The notes beneath the pieces were generated by a model. The model searched no databases and was not told the DNA's origin. It saw only the letters and a program-made list of their open reading frames with translations. The position numbers and the translations under genes were made by a program. Positions 34,446-43,576 of a stretch of 64,000 nt of DNA are shown here, piece after piece; position 1 is the first letter of the stretch, and each line of letters begins with the position of its first letter. Source of the stretch: Mangrovicoccus algicola (GTDB lineage Bacteria > Pseudomonadota > Alphaproteobacteria > Rhodobacterales > Rhodobacteraceae); assembly GCF_014903745.1 (NCBI RefSeq), contig NZ_JACVXA010000003.1, positions 1 through 64,000 of the forward strand, given 5' to 3'.

Positions 34446-35108
34446 TCAGCTCTGGGCCGTGACGGTCGGCTCCGCCGGATGCAGGACCGCACGGCTGCCC
34501 AGGGCCACGGTATCGTAAAGCCCGATGATATGCGCCATCACCATGCGCACGCAGCCCGAGCTGGCCCGGCCGCCGATCGACCGCGGATGCGGCGTGCCAT
34601 GGATGCGCAGATAGGTGTCCCGGTTGCCGGTATAGAGATACAGCGCCCGCGCCCCCAGCGGGTTGGTCGGCCCTCCGGGCATCCCGTCGGCATGCTGGGC
34701 ATAAAGCTCCGGGTCGCGCTCGATCATCTCCGGCGTGGGCGTCCAGCCGGGCCATTTCGCCTTGCGCTTGATCGTGTAGCTGCCCGGCTCGTAAAGCTGG
34801 CCGCGCGCGATCGCAACGCCATAGCGGTCGGCCGTGCCGTCATCGCGGACATGATACAGATAGCGCGCGACGGCATCGACATGGATGTCGCCCGGCGTCA
34901 GGCCCGCATTCGCCTCCACCCGGGTCGGCAGGAAGCGCGGATGAAAGCCCCAGGGATTGGTGGTCGCCGGGTCGTAATTGGCGGGAGTGACCTGCGCATC
35001 CCAGCGCGCCCATTGACCCGCGGTCTGGGCCGGGGCGGCAGAGGGAAATGCCAGCGGCGCGGAAAAGAGCGCGGCGCCGCTCATCAGGAAATGGCGTCTT
35101 GCCATCAT
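34446..35108 (-). CDS. L,D-transpeptidase (YkuD domain)
   Basis: A 220-aa exported enzyme with a twin-arginine-like leader MMARRHFLMSGAALFSAPLA. The YkuD catalytic motif is LRIHGT (H170) through SIGGRASSGCVRM with C186. It would form 3-3 cross-links in peptidoglycan or attach proteins to it. The MMARR start at 35108 (or 35105) has GGGAGA upstream. This cell-wall gene and the convergent lipoprotein interrupt the alginate genes and look unrelated to them. Confidence 0.87.
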   Translation of the reverse strand: MMARRHFLMSGAALFSAPLAFPSAAPAQTAGQWARWDAQVTPANYDPATTNPWGFHPRFLPTRVEANAGLTPGDIHVDAVARYLYHVRDDGTADRYGVAIARGQLYEPGSYTIKRKAKWPGWTPTPEMIERDPELYAQHADGMPGGPTNPLGARALYLYTGNRDTYLRIHGTPHPRSIGGRASSGCVRMVMAHIIGLYDTVALGSRAVLHPAEPTVTAQS

Positions 35109-35278
35109 GTGCGGAAATCTCCCGGCTAAGACAGGTAGCAACGATACCGGGGGACTCTAGCCTGACGGGCCGCCGGGTCCAATGCCGGGAGGCGCGCTTC
35201 TGCGTGACTGTGGCCGTGAAGTATCGCGGAATTGCGTAGAATTCCGGAGATTCCCGGGCTGGCGCCCGCATGCGAAAC

Positions 35279-35313
35279 GGCCCCGGGGCCCGCCCCATCG
35301 GGGCCCCGGGGCC
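35279..35313. terminator. Large GC inverted repeat after the RTX lyase gene
   Basis: GGCCCCGGGGCC occurs at 35279-35290 and again at 35302-35313. Each copy is itself palindromic, so the pair can form a 12-bp stem with an 11-base loop or two small hairpins. It lies 37 bp downstream of the stop of the minus-strand PL7-RTX gene and probably terminates or protects its transcript. The rest of 35109-35349 shows no gene. Confidence 0.5.
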
Positions 35314-35349
35314 ATCCGGCGCGGCAGGGCCGCGCGCCGGACAGGGTGG

Positions 35350-36825
35350 TCAGAGGATCAGGTCCGACAGTCCGAAATCGGCAGCGGTCTCGTCCAGCAG
35401 CGTGGCCAGATGCACCCGCGCGCCGCTGCCCGCATCGCCGTCGAGATCGACATAGAGCCGGGTATCCGCCCCGTCCTGGACGAATTCCACATAGCCGCCC
35501 GAGATCGCGTTGGAGCCGCCAAGCCCCGAGGCCCCGTCGAGGATCTCCGACAGGTCGAGGACATCGCCGTTGGGACGGCTGAAATCGGCGACGACATCGG
35601 TGCCGTGCAGGTCGGTGAACACGTAGGTATCCGCCCCCGCGCCGCCCTTCAGCCAGTCCGAACCGCTGCCCGCGACCAGCACGTCATCGCCGTCATTGCC
35701 CCACAGCTCGTCGCTGCCCGACCCGCCGGTCAGCGTGTCGTTTCCGGCACCGCCCTTGAGCGTGTCATTCCCGGCATTGCCGTTGAGCACGTCATTGCCG
35801 GCATCGCCCTTCAGGCTGTCATAGCCGCCGCCGCCATTGATCGTGTCATTGCCGCCGCCGCCCGAGACCGTATCGGCCCCCGCGCCCGCATTGATCAGAT
35901 CGGCGCCGGAGGTGCCGGAGATGTCATCGGCGCCGGACGTGCCATCGATGGTGTTTCCCGACCCGCCGCCCGTGCCGCCGCCGCCCGATCCGCCGCCCGG
36001 GTTGTCACCCAGCCAGGCATCGCGGCCGCCGCCCTCGTCATGGCTGATATCGATGCCGAAGAAGGCCGCCTCGGCCGCGCCGGACCCTTCCGACGCATGG
36101 CCGGAGACATGCGTGACGCCCTGATAGACGCCTGCCTTGAAATAGAAGCTGTCCCCGTTCCAGTCATCGATGATCTCGGTCGGGTCCACCCCGTCGGTGG
36201 GCACTGCCGAATAGGTCTGCCCGTCGGCATAGATCGCGACGATCAGCTTTCCGTCGACCACTTCGATGATGTAGGAAAAGGTCTCGCCCAGGGCGACATT
36301 CGGGCGCTGCCCGGCGGCGTTCTCGAAATAGAACAGCCGTTCGTCGCCGTCGCTGCCGGTCAGTTCGTTGGCATAGTACAGGTCCCCGTCGGCATTGTAG
36401 TACAGGCGGCACAGCTCGTCATTGGCGCCGTGGATCTGCCCGACGATGACGCGGGCCGGGTCTCCGTCATCCTCCTCTGCCAGCTCCGTGACCTTCAGCG
36501 TCGCCGAAAGCGTGCCCCCCTGGCTGACCGACCAGGCCGCATTGCTGCCATCGTCATTCATTTCCCGCAGCTCGGAGCGGGTATAATTGGTATTCGCGCT
36601 GGTTCTGGCGCCATTCACATCCGCGCGAAAGATCATCGCGTCCTGATTGGCATCGTAGTAGAAAAACTCTTCCGCCTCGAAACCTTCGAAATTCGGCGGT
36701 TTCACCTCATAGGCAGTATCGTCGAAGAAATTCCCGTCTCCGCCGTCGCTCTTGAAATAATCGGCATCGACCGGCAGGGTGACCTTCCAGTTGTTCAGGT
36801 CAAAAATACTGTGATTCCAGGGCAT
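35350..36825 (-). CDS. PL7 alginate lyase with C-terminal RTX calcium-binding repeats
   Basis: A 491-aa secreted lyase. The N-terminal PL7 domain (about 1-262) holds the three diagnostic motifs RSELREM (83-89), QIH (130-132) and YFKAGVYQ (228-235); QIH in this family usually marks polyguluronate or mixed preference. A Gly-rich linker leads to RTX nonapeptides (about 290-400) and a final beta domain. There is no N-terminal signal, so export by a type I secretion system is expected, but none is encoded here. The ATG at 36825 has GGAGGAGA upstream. A copy of the ATCCTAGAATC operator lies 56 bp upstream. Confidence 0.92.
   Translation of the reverse strand: MPWNHSIFDLNNWKVTLPVDADYFKSDGGDGNFFDDTAYEVKPPNFEGFEAEEFFYYDANQDAMIFRADVNGARTSANTNYTRSELREMNDDGSNAAWSVSQGGTLSATLKVTELAEEDDGDPARVIVGQIHGANDELCRLYYNADGDLYYANELTGSDGDERLFYFENAAGQRPNVALGETFSYIIEVVDGKLIVAIYADGQTYSAVPTDGVDPTEIIDDWNGDSFYFKAGVYQGVTHVSGHASEGSGAAEAAFFGIDISHDEGGGRDAWLGDNPGGGSGGGGTGGGSGNTIDGTSGADDISGTSGADLINAGAGADTVSGGGGNDTINGGGGYDSLKGDAGNDVLNGNAGNDTLKGGAGNDTLTGGSGSDELWGNDGDDVLVAGSGSDWLKGGAGADTYVFTDLHGTDVVADFSRPNGDVLDLSEILDGASGLGGSNAISGGYVEFVQDGADTRLYVDLDGDAGSGARVHLATLLDETAADFGLSDLIL
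35626..35958 (-). repeat. RTX (GGxGxDxLx) nonapeptide repeat region
   Basis: About twelve tandem nonapeptides, such as GGGNDTING and GGAGNDTLT, are encoded here. They form a calcium-binding parallel beta roll typical of type I secreted enzymes. Confidence 0.85.
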
Positions 36826-37283
36826 TGCTTCTCCTCCATCCCGTCGCCTCCCCGCGCCGGGTTCTTGTAGACAAGTTCGTATCCTAGAATCAAAATTGGT
36901 GTCAACGTGCATTTAGCTAGCAAAACAAACACAGGAGGCAATCCGCTCACCGGAAGAAACCGCGGTTTTATTCGGGTGAAAAAGCGACTTTTATTTCCAT
37001 GGTTTGCGGTTTTTCATTTCACATCTGCCCCGAATGCGTTTCGCCTCAGTTCCCGCGGGAAAACCTCCCGACACAGGCGCAACAATGCCGGGCCTCCACG
37101 GGAGGCTCCGGCGGCACGTCCCCGCATGGCCGCGGGAGATCCTTCCTCCTGCCGCGCAGATGCCGAAATGCCGTCCCGCGCTCCTGCCCGATGCCGGTCC
37201 GATAGTCCTATCCCTTCCGCCGACGGTTGAACCGGCCTGCGCGGGAACCATCTCTACCGCCAGTACAGTCACGGAGTTTCGTC
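36826..37283. promoter_or_regulatory. 458-bp divergent region with operator ATCCTAGAATC
   Basis: No convincing gene lies between the RTX lyase and the amino-acid ABC operon. The motif ATCCTAGAATC (36881-36891) is identical over 11 bases to that in front of uxuA (44808-44818). On the minus strand TTGACA (complement of 36900-36905) lies just upstream of it as a likely -35 box for the lyase. AT-rich DNA runs from about 36870 to 37020. The right part should hold the promoter of the plus-strand ABC genes; none is clear. Confidence 0.6.
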
Positions 37284-38030
37284 ATGAACCGCATCCTCGC
37301 GACCATTCTCGCCCTCGGGCTGGGCCCGGCCGCCGCCGCCGCCGAGACCCTGACCGTCGGCATGTCCGGCGGCTATTTTCCCTTCACCTTCGTGAAACAG
37401 GACCAGCTCCAGGGCTTCGAGGTGGATGTGATGAACGCGATCGGCGAAAAGGCCGGGCTGGACATCGAGTTCCAGACCATGTCCTTCTCCGGGCTGATCG
37501 GCGCGCTGGAGGCCGGGCGGATCGACACCGTGGCGAACCAGATCACCATCACCCCCGAGCGCGAGGCCCGTTTCGCCTTCAGCCAGCCTTATGTCCATGA
37601 CGGGGCCCAGGTCGTGGTGCGCGAAGGCAATGACGCCATCGCCGGCGTGGAGGATCTGCGCGGCCGCACGGTCGCCGTCAATCTGGGGTCCAATTTCGAG
37701 CAGCTCCTGAACGATCTGCCCTATGCCGACGAGATCGACATCCGCACCTATGAATCGAACATCGCGCAGGATACCGCGCTCGGCCGGGTCGATGCCTTCG
37801 TGATGGACCGCGTCTCCTCGGCCCAGCTGATCGCCGAAAGCCCGCTGCCGCTGGCGCTGGCGGGCAAGCCCTTCTCGGAGATCCGCAATGCCCTGCCCTT
37901 CCGCGACGACGAGGCGGGGCGCGCGATGCGCGACAGGGTCGATGCCGCGCTTGTCTCGCTGCGCGAGGACGGGACCCTGGCCGGGATTTCGCAGAAGTGG
38001 TTCGGCGCAGACATCACCACCGCGGAATGA
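37284..38030 (+). CDS. Polar amino-acid ABC transporter binding protein
   Basis: A 248-aa periplasmic binding protein of family 3 with a Sec signal (about 1-19). The ligand-site patterns are GGYFPFTF, LQGFEVDVMNAIGEKAG, GRIDTVANQITITPER and GRTVAVNLGSNFEQ. These fit cystine or other polar amino-acid binding proteins. The ATG at 37284 has GGAG upstream; a start at 37227 is possible but spoils the signal. The permease follows 4 bp after its stop. It looks unrelated to alginate and may supply sulfur or nitrogen. Confidence 0.85.
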   Translation: MNRILATILALGLGPAAAAAETLTVGMSGGYFPFTFVKQDQLQGFEVDVMNAIGEKAGLDIEFQTMSFSGLIGALEAGRIDTVANQITITPEREARFAFSQPYVHDGAQVVVREGNDAIAGVEDLRGRTVAVNLGSNFEQLLNDLPYADEIDIRTYESNIAQDTALGRVDAFVMDRVSSAQLIAESPLPLALAGKPFSEIRNALPFRDDEAGRAMRDRVDAALVSLREDGTLAGISQKWFGADITTAE

Positions 38031-38034
38031 CGGA

Positions 38035-38709
38035 ATGAGGGGACTGGACCTCGACTACATGCTGGGACTGGTCCCGGTCATCCTGTCCTATGTGCCGCTG
38101 ACCCTGGCCATGGCGGCGGCAGCGATGGTTCTGGCGCTGATCCTTGCGGTGGCGCTGGCGGTGGAACGGGTGATCCGCGTTCCGGTCCTGGACGGGCTGG
38201 TCCTGCTGTTCATCAGCTTCTTCCGGGGCACGCCGCTCCTGGTGCAGCTGTTCCTGTTCTATTACGGCCTGCCCCAGGTGATGTCCTTCCTCACCGCCAT
38301 CGACGGGGTGACGGCCGCGGTCATGGGGCTGACCCTGCATTTCGCCGCCTACATGGCCGAGACGATCCGCGCCGCCATCACCGGGGTGGATCGCAGCCAG
38401 TGGGAGGCGGCGCAATCCGTCGGCATGACCCAGGCGCAGATGATGCGCCGCGTGATCCTGCCCCAGGCCGCCCGCATCGCCGCGCCCACGCTGGTCAATT
38501 ACTTCATCGACATGATCAAGGGCACCTCGCTGGCCTTCACCCTGGGCGTGACCGAGATGATGGGTGCCACCCAGAAGGAGGCCGCCGGCAGCTTCCTCTA
38601 TTTCGAGGCCTTCCTCGTCGTGGCGATCCTCTACTGGATCATGGTCGAGGGGCTGAGCCAGGCGCAGAAGCGGCTGGAGATCTTCCTGAACAGGGCCTAT
38701 GCGCGATGA
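38035..38709 (+). CDS. Polar amino-acid ABC transporter permease
   Basis: A 224-aa HisM/GlnP-type permease with about five helices. FFRGTPLLVQLFLFYYGLP is the family signature, and the cytoplasmic EAA loop reads WEAAQSVGMTQAQMMRRVIL. Its start lies 4 bp after the binding-protein stop and its end overlaps the ATPase start (ATGA), so the three genes form a tight operon. It probably works as a homodimer in the inner membrane. Confidence 0.88.
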   Translation: MRGLDLDYMLGLVPVILSYVPLTLAMAAAAMVLALILAVALAVERVIRVPVLDGLVLLFISFFRGTPLLVQLFLFYYGLPQVMSFLTAIDGVTAAVMGLTLHFAAYMAETIRAAITGVDRSQWEAAQSVGMTQAQMMRRVILPQAARIAAPTLVNYFIDMIKGTSLAFTLGVTEMMGATQKEAAGSFLYFEAFLVVAILYWIMVEGLSQAQKRLEIFLNRAYAR

Positions 38710-39440
38710 TCCGGATCGAGGGACTGACCAAGCGCTTCGGCGCGACGACCGTGCTGGACGGAATCGACCTGCAGATCGGGCGGGGCGAACGCGTCGTGGT
38801 GATCGGCCCGTCGGGCACCGGGAAATCGACGCTCCTGCGCTGCGTGAACTTCCTCGACCGGCCGGATGCGGGGCGCATCTCGATCGGCGCCATCTCCGTC
38901 GATGCCGCCCGGGCGGGACGGGCCGATATCCTGGCGCTGCGGCGGGCGACGGCCTTCGTCTTCCAGAATTACGGGCTGTTCGCCAATCGCAGCGCGCTGG
39001 GGAACATCATGGAGGCGCTGGTCACCGTGCAGAAGCGCCCGCGCGCCGAGGCCGAGGCACGCGCCCGCGAGATCCTTTCCGAAACCGGGCTGGCGGACAA
39101 GGCCGACAGCTATCCCGCCAGCCTCTCGGGCGGGCAGCAGCAGCGCGTCGGCATCGGCCGCGCCATGGCCATCGGCGCCGATCTGATGCTGTTCGACGAA
39201 CCGACCTCGGCGCTGGATCCCGAATGGGTCGGCGAGGTCCTCGACCTGATGCGCTCGGTCGCGCAGACGCGGCAGACCATGCTGATCGTCACCCACGAGA
39301 TGCGCTTCGCCCGCGAGATCGCCGACCGGGTCGTGTTCATGGATGGCGGGCGGATCGTGGAACAGGGCCCGCCCGCCCGGATCTTCGACGCCCCCCGGGA
39401 CGCGCGGCTCAGGCGGTTCCTGGCGCGCGTGTCGGGCTGA
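38706..39440 (+). CDS. Polar amino-acid ABC transporter ATPase
   Basis: A 244-aa ATPase of the GlnQ/HisP type. Walker A is GPSGTGKST, the Q-loop FVFQNYGLF, the signature LSGGQQQRVGIGRAM and Walker B LMLFDEPTSALDPE. It powers the import of the amino acid bound by the first gene. It converges on the TRAP dctM gene across 33 bp filled by a hairpin. Confidence 0.9.
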   Translation: MIRIEGLTKRFGATTVLDGIDLQIGRGERVVVIGPSGTGKSTLLRCVNFLDRPDAGRISIGAISVDAARAGRADILALRRATAFVFQNYGLFANRSALGNIMEALVTVQKRPRAEAEARAREILSETGLADKADSYPASLSGGQQQRVGIGRAMAIGADLMLFDEPTSALDPEWVGEVLDLMRSVAQTRQTMLIVTHEMRFAREIADRVVFMDGGRIVEQGPPARIFDAPRDARLRRFLARVSG

Positions 39441-39466
39441 GCGCCCGGCCCCGCGGGGCCGGGCGC
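39441..39466. terminator. Strong GC hairpin between convergent operons
   Basis: GCGCCCGGCCCC (39441-39452) pairs with GGGGCCGGGCGC (39455-39466), starting directly after the ATPase stop. It probably ends transcription from both sides, although no T tract follows. Confidence 0.55.
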
Positions 39467-39473
39467 GCGGCCG

Positions 39474-40760
39474 CTACATCAGCTGGTTGGGCAGATACAT
39501 CACGACCTGCGGAAACAGGATCATGACCAGTACCGTGATCAGCACCGCCGCGATGAAGGGCAGCGATTCCAGCGTGTATTCCTTGTAGGAACAGCCCAGG
39601 ATCCCGCAGACGGTGAACATCGACACGCCCACCGGCGGGGTCATGCCGCCGAAGGTCACCAGCGTCATCATGATCAGCCCGAAATGCACCGGGTCGATCC
39701 CCGCGGCGGTGACCACCGGAACCAGGATCGGCGTCAGCAGCATGACCAGCACCGTCGCCTCCACCAGCATGCCCAGCACCAGCAGGAACCCCGACACCGC
39801 CAGAAGCAGAACCGTCGGATCCGTCACCGCCGTCAGGGCGAATTCGGCGATGTCCTGCGGCACGCGCTCGAAGGTGATGACATAGCCGAACACCCCCGAG
39901 AAGATGATGATGATCATGATCATGCCGATGTCGCGGATGCTGCGCAGGCAGGCCTCCAGCACCTTCTGCGGGGTCAGTTCGCGATAGACCAGCATGCCGA
40001 TCACCAGCGTGTAGGCCACCGCGAAGGCGCCCGCCTCGGAGGGGGTGAAGATGCCGAAGCGGATCCCCAGCAGCAGCCAGACCGGGAACAGCACCGCCCA
40101 GAAGGCGCCGCGCAGCTCCACCCAGACCTCGCACAGGCTCGGCGCCCGCGCGGTTTCCGGCCGGTAGTCCCGCCGCCCCGCCACGATCCGCGTGGCGATC
40201 ATCAGCGCGACGGTCAGCAGGACCCCCGGCACGATCCCGGCGATGAACAGCTTGCCGATGGAAACCTCGCCCAGATAGCCGTAGAGGATCAGCCCCAGGC
40301 TGGGCGGGATGGTCGCGGTGATCAGCCCGCCGATGGCCAGAAGCGCGCCGACGAAGCCCGGGCGATAGCCCTTCTCCACCATCGGCACGCCCAGGACGCG
40401 GGCCTGCATGGCCGCATCGGCCACGGCCGAGCCCGACACGCCGCCCATCATCGCGCTGAGCAGCAGCGAGGATTGCGCCAGCCCGCCGCGCATCCAGCCC
40501 GCCAGCACCGTGGCCAGCCCGATCAGCCGGTGGGTGATCCCCGATCCGTTCATCAGGTTGCCCAGCAGGATGAACAGCGGCACCGCCAGAAGCGGGAAGG
40601 ACTGGCTGACCGCGACGATCCGCTGCGCGGCGGTGGAATCCGGCAGGAAGGTCGAGGGCATCAGGAAGAAGGACGTCCCCGCGATGCCGATGGCGAAGGC
40701 CACGGGCATCCCGATGACGATCAGGACGAGGGTCAAAACCAGGATGAGACCGGAAATCAC
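39474..40760 (-). CDS. dctM: TRAP transporter large membrane subunit DctM (uxuA operon)
   Basis: A 428-aa membrane protein. It has VPLFILLGNLMNGSG, GVSGSAVADAA, TIPPSLGLILYG, GIFTPSEAGAFAV and TPPVGVSMF, all DctM landmarks. The start is a GTG at 40760 that overlaps the dctQ stop (GTGA) and is preceded by GAGGAA. It is the last gene of the operon uxuA-AGE-dctP-dctQ-dctM. With that context the substrate is probably a hexuronate or aldonate such as mannuronate or mannonate. Confidence 0.88.
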   Translation of the reverse strand: MISGLILVLTLVLIVIGMPVAFAIGIAGTSFFLMPSTFLPDSTAAQRIVAVSQSFPLLAVPLFILLGNLMNGSGITHRLIGLATVLAGWMRGGLAQSSLLLSAMMGGVSGSAVADAAMQARVLGVPMVEKGYRPGFVGALLAIGGLITATIPPSLGLILYGYLGEVSIGKLFIAGIVPGVLLTVALMIATRIVAGRRDYRPETARAPSLCEVWVELRGAFWAVLFPVWLLLGIRFGIFTPSEAGAFAVAYTLVIGMLVYRELTPQKVLEACLRSIRDIGMIMIIIIFSGVFGYVITFERVPQDIAEFALTAVTDPTVLLLAVSGFLLVLGMLVEATVLVMLLTPILVPVVTAAGIDPVHFGLIMMTLVTFGGMTPPVGVSMFTVCGILGCSYKEYTLESLPFIAAVLITVLVMILFPQVVMYLPNQLM

Positions 40761-41272
40761 AGCAGTTCCTCGGAAGTCGTGGCATCCTCCACCCGCGCGA
40801 TGTCGGGCTCCAGGAGCTTGGAGGGACCCGCGGCGGCCAGCCGGCGCAGGAAGGAGATGGCCAGCAGCGCCGCGCCCACCGGCAGGGCCAGCGTGACCAG
40901 CCCGTAGGACAGGCCCGAGGCGCCCAGTTCGCGCTGCCAGTTGCCAAGCGCCAGGTGCCAGCCATGCCAGGCCATGAAGATCAGGAAGGGCAGGATGATG
41001 GCCGCGCAAAGCAGCGACAGCGCGGCGCGCCCGCGCGGCGACAGCGCATCGCTGAGCGCCGAGACGCGGATATGTTCGCCCGAGCGCGTGGCGATATCCG
41101 CCCCCAGCATGATGGTCCAGATCAGGCACAGCTGCGCATATTGCGGCGCAGCGGCCAGCGGTGCGCCGATGCTGCGGCCGATCCCCGAGGCGAGGACGGC
41201 GATCACGACCCCGGCCAGCGCGGCCAGGGTCAGAACCGTCTCTACCCCGTCATAGATTTTCCAGAACCTCAT
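40757..41272 (-). CDS. dctQ: TRAP transporter small membrane subunit DctQ (uxuA operon)
   Basis: A 171-aa protein with four hydrophobic segments. ASGIGRSIGAPLAAAPQYA leads out of helix 1, and ADIATRSGEHIRVSALSD is the typical DctQ loop before helix 3. GGAGGAGCC lies upstream of the ATG. It sits between dctP (76 bp away, with a hairpin) and dctM (overlapping). Confidence 0.86.
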   Translation of the reverse strand: MRFWKIYDGVETVLTLAALAGVVIAVLASGIGRSIGAPLAAAPQYAQLCLIWTIMLGADIATRSGEHIRVSALSDALSPRGRAALSLLCAAIILPFLIFMAWHGWHLALGNWQRELGASGLSYGLVTLALPVGAALLAISFLRRLAAAGPSKLLEPDIARVEDATTSEELL

Positions 41273-41310
41273 CGGCTCCTCCCTGAAGCTTCGGGGTTGC
41301 GCAAGGAAAC

Positions 41311-41339
41311 GGCCCGCCCGGCGGTGGCGCGGGCGGGCC
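41311..41339. repeat. Intercistronic hairpin between dctP and dctQ (uxuA operon)
   Basis: GGCCCGCCCG (41311-41320) and CGGGCGGGCC (41330-41339) form a 10-bp stem with a 9-base loop just after the dctP stop. No T tract. It probably sets a dctP-high, dctQM-low ratio. Confidence 0.5.
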
Positions 41340-41348
41340 GGGCCGCGC

Positions 41349-42320
41349 TCAGTCGTCGAGTTCGGCCTCGAGCGCGGCGCGCGCCTCGCTCAGCCCGATC
41401 TCGTCATAGACCGGGGCGACCGCCTCGCGGAACGGGGCCAGGTCGACCTCGTTGAAGGTGACCCCGGCGGCTTCCATTTCCGCCTGCACCTCGGCCAGCT
41501 TGTCGACGGTCATCTGCGTCGCCGCATCGCCCGCCGCGGCAAGTTCCTCGGTCACGATCGCCTGCAGATCCGCGGGCAGCGCCTGGAACCACTGGTCGGA
41601 GGTCACCAGGCCGGTGAACAGCTGGATATGGTTGGTGAAGGCGACATTGGTCGTCACCTCGTGCAGCTTGATCCCGTAGGCCCCGGTCAGCTGCGCCTCC
41701 GCCCCGTCGATGGCGTCGAGCTGCAGCGCGGAATAGACCTCGGACCAGGGCATCGGCGCGGGGGTGGCGCCCATCGCGTCGATCGTGGCGACCCAGCCGG
41801 GCGCGTCGATGGTGCGCACGCGCACGCCTTCCAGGTCGGCCGGGCTCTCGATCGGCTTGCGAGTGAACATCTGGCGGGTGCCCTGGAACCAGTTGTAATC
41901 CAGCAGGCGCAGACCGCTGGCCTCGGCCAGCCCCTCGACCCAGTCCTTGTAGACCTGGGTGTCGGTGATCGCGGCATAGCCGGTATAGTCATCCACCAGA
42001 TAGGGCGCGGCGAGGATGCCCAGTTCCTTCTGGAACGGCGCCAGGCGGCCGGCATCGACCAGAACGGCAATCGGCGCGCCGTTGCGGATCTGCTCCAGCA
42101 CGTCATTGTCCTCGCCCAGCTGCGAGCTGGGATAGATGGTGATCTCGATGGCGCCCTCGCTGCGCGCCTCGATCTTCTCCTCGGCCTGCTGCATCGCGAT
42201 CACCATCGGATCGGTCTGCGGCTGCGAGGTCGACAGCGCCAGCTGGTAATCCGCGGCCAGGACCGGCGCGGCGCCCAGGATCGCCGCAAGCGCGGCGGTG
42301 CTGCAAATCAGGTGTTTCAT
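41349..42320 (-). CDS. dctP: TRAP transporter substrate-binding protein DctP (uxuA operon)
   Basis: A 323-aa periplasmic protein with a Sec signal (about 1-22, ending PVLAA). It has the DctP features GVRVRTIDAPGW, with the substrate-carboxylate Arg, and PMPWSEVYSALQLDAIDGAE. It starts 38 bp after the AGE-family gene, in an operon headed by uxuA, which suggests uptake of a hexuronate or mannonate. That assignment is by context only. Confidence 0.88.
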   Translation of the reverse strand: MKHLICSTAALAAILGAAPVLAADYQLALSTSQPQTDPMVIAMQQAEEKIEARSEGAIEITIYPSSQLGEDNDVLEQIRNGAPIAVLVDAGRLAPFQKELGILAAPYLVDDYTGYAAITDTQVYKDWVEGLAEASGLRLLDYNWFQGTRQMFTRKPIESPADLEGVRVRTIDAPGWVATIDAMGATPAPMPWSEVYSALQLDAIDGAEAQLTGAYGIKLHEVTTNVAFTNHIQLFTGLVTSDQWFQALPADLQAIVTEELAAAGDAATQMTVDKLAEVQAEMEAAGVTFNEVDLAPFREAVAPVYDEIGLSEARAALEAELDD

Positions 42321-42358
42321 GGTCTACTCTCCCTTTTGGTATGCGTCGGATCCGGTCG

Positions 42359-43576
42359 TCAGGACCGGGAGGCCGGGGCCGCAAGCGGCCACAGCCCGGC
42401 CGAGGCGCCTTCGGTCACGAAAAGCGCCACGTGATACAGAAGCCGGCTGAGCCCCGCGGGCCAGGACACGTTCCCCCCCGCGTCGAACTGGTTGACCCAG
42501 GCCGGGCGGCCGTCGCCGTCGAAATAGCGCCCGAAGATCACCTCCGCGATCTGCCGCGCCCGCTCCGCCGCGGCCGCGTCGCCTGTCTCGCGCGCCCGGG
42601 CGGCATAGAATTTCCCCGCCTCGGTCAGCGGCCACAGAAGATGCGTCTCCTCCGTCACCCTCCCCTGCGCATCGACGGCGTCGAACAGCGCGCCTTCCAT
42701 CGGCCCCCTGCCCTGCCAGCCATGCGCGGTGACGAAGCCATGCATCGCCGGGACCAGGCCTGCCGCCCCGGCGCGGCCGGTCAGCAGCGCGTGGCGCTCC
42801 AGCAGCCAGGCCCATTCATACTGGTGCCCCGGTTCGCGCCGCAGCCCCGCGGCCGTGTCGAGCGGGCGGAAATCCGGCCCGGTGAATTCGCGCACCGCCC
42901 CGGTGGAGGGGTCGATGAAATACCGCTCTGCCACCGCGACCAGCCAGTCGGCGCGATCCGCCCAGATCCGGTCGCCGGTCAGCTCCAGGCATTGCAGCAC
43001 CGCCTCCAGCAGGTGCATGTGCGGGTTCTGCGCGCGCAGATCATCCGGCCCCGCACCCCGGGCCGCCATGCGGTCATCCTCCCACAGGGCGTCACTGACG
43101 CGATCGGTCAGAACCGTGTCGATGAAGTCCCAGCAGCCGTCGATTTCGGCGGCGGCGACGGCCTGCGGATCGGCATCGCGCAGGGTCACCAGCGCCAGCA
43201 GCACGAAGGTCTGGTCATAGCTGCGCCGCAGCGCGGCACCGGGATCCTCCAGCGGCGTGCCGTCCGCCGCCACGCTGTAGCGGCAGCCGCCATCGGCATC
43301 GCGCAGATGGGCCCGCAGGAAATCGCAGATGCGCCCTGCCGCCGCCACCAGCCGGGCATCGCCCGTCAGCCGCCCCAGATGCGCCAGCATGAAGACCGTG
43401 CGCGCCTGGGTCAGCGTGGTGACCGGCCCGCCCTCGCGGGCCAGTTCCTCGATCACCGGGGCCGGATCCGTCCCGGCAGGCAGCGCCAGGTCCAGCCAGG
43501 CCGGGATCAGCGCGGAGGCGAAGGCCCCCGCCATCCGGCAGCCCTGCAGGCCGTCGGGCATCGCCACCGCGGTCAT
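42359..43576 (-). CDS. AGE-family epimerase/isomerase (N-acylglucosamine 2-epimerase fold)
   Basis: A 405-aa cytoplasmic alpha/alpha-barrel enzyme. Family landmarks are RTVFMLAHLGR, the RRSYDQTFVLLAL stretch, NPHMHLLEAVLQC, EPGHQYEWAWLL and EETHLLWPLTEAGKFY; the His residues in the last three are the usual catalytic pair and ligands. Members interconvert mannose/glucose/fructose-type sugars by C2 epimerisation or aldose-ketose isomerisation. It overlaps uxuA by 4 bp. Acting on mannuronate to give fructuronate is an attractive idea, since no UxaC is present, but it is unproven; a mannose-type substrate is the conservative reading. Confidence 0.8.
   Translation of the reverse strand: MTAVAMPDGLQGCRMAGAFASALIPAWLDLALPAGTDPAPVIEELAREGGPVTTLTQARTVFMLAHLGRLTGDARLVAAAGRICDFLRAHLRDADGGCRYSVAADGTPLEDPGAALRRSYDQTFVLLALVTLRDADPQAVAAAEIDGCWDFIDTVLTDRVSDALWEDDRMAARGAGPDDLRAQNPHMHLLEAVLQCLELTGDRIWADRADWLVAVAERYFIDPSTGAVREFTGPDFRPLDTAAGLRREPGHQYEWAWLLERHALLTGRAGAAGLVPAMHGFVTAHGWQGRGPMEGALFDAVDAQGRVTEETHLLWPLTEAGKFYAARARETGDAAAAERARQIAEVIFGRYFDGDGRPAWVNQFDAGGNVSWPAGLSRLLYHVALFVTEGASAGLWPLAAPASRS

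Noticed and set aside
34152-35108. Lipoprotein and L,D-transpeptidase as parts of the alginate system
   Set aside because: Neither has a carbohydrate-active domain, they are convergent, and no ATCCTAG site lies near them. They look like ordinary envelope genes.
36907-37230. A 107-codon plus-strand frame in the gap before the amino-acid ABC operon
   Set aside because: Composition is Arg/Ser/Pro-rich, as in GC-rich shadow frames, with no domain and no ribosome site. It would start inside the lyase promoter region.
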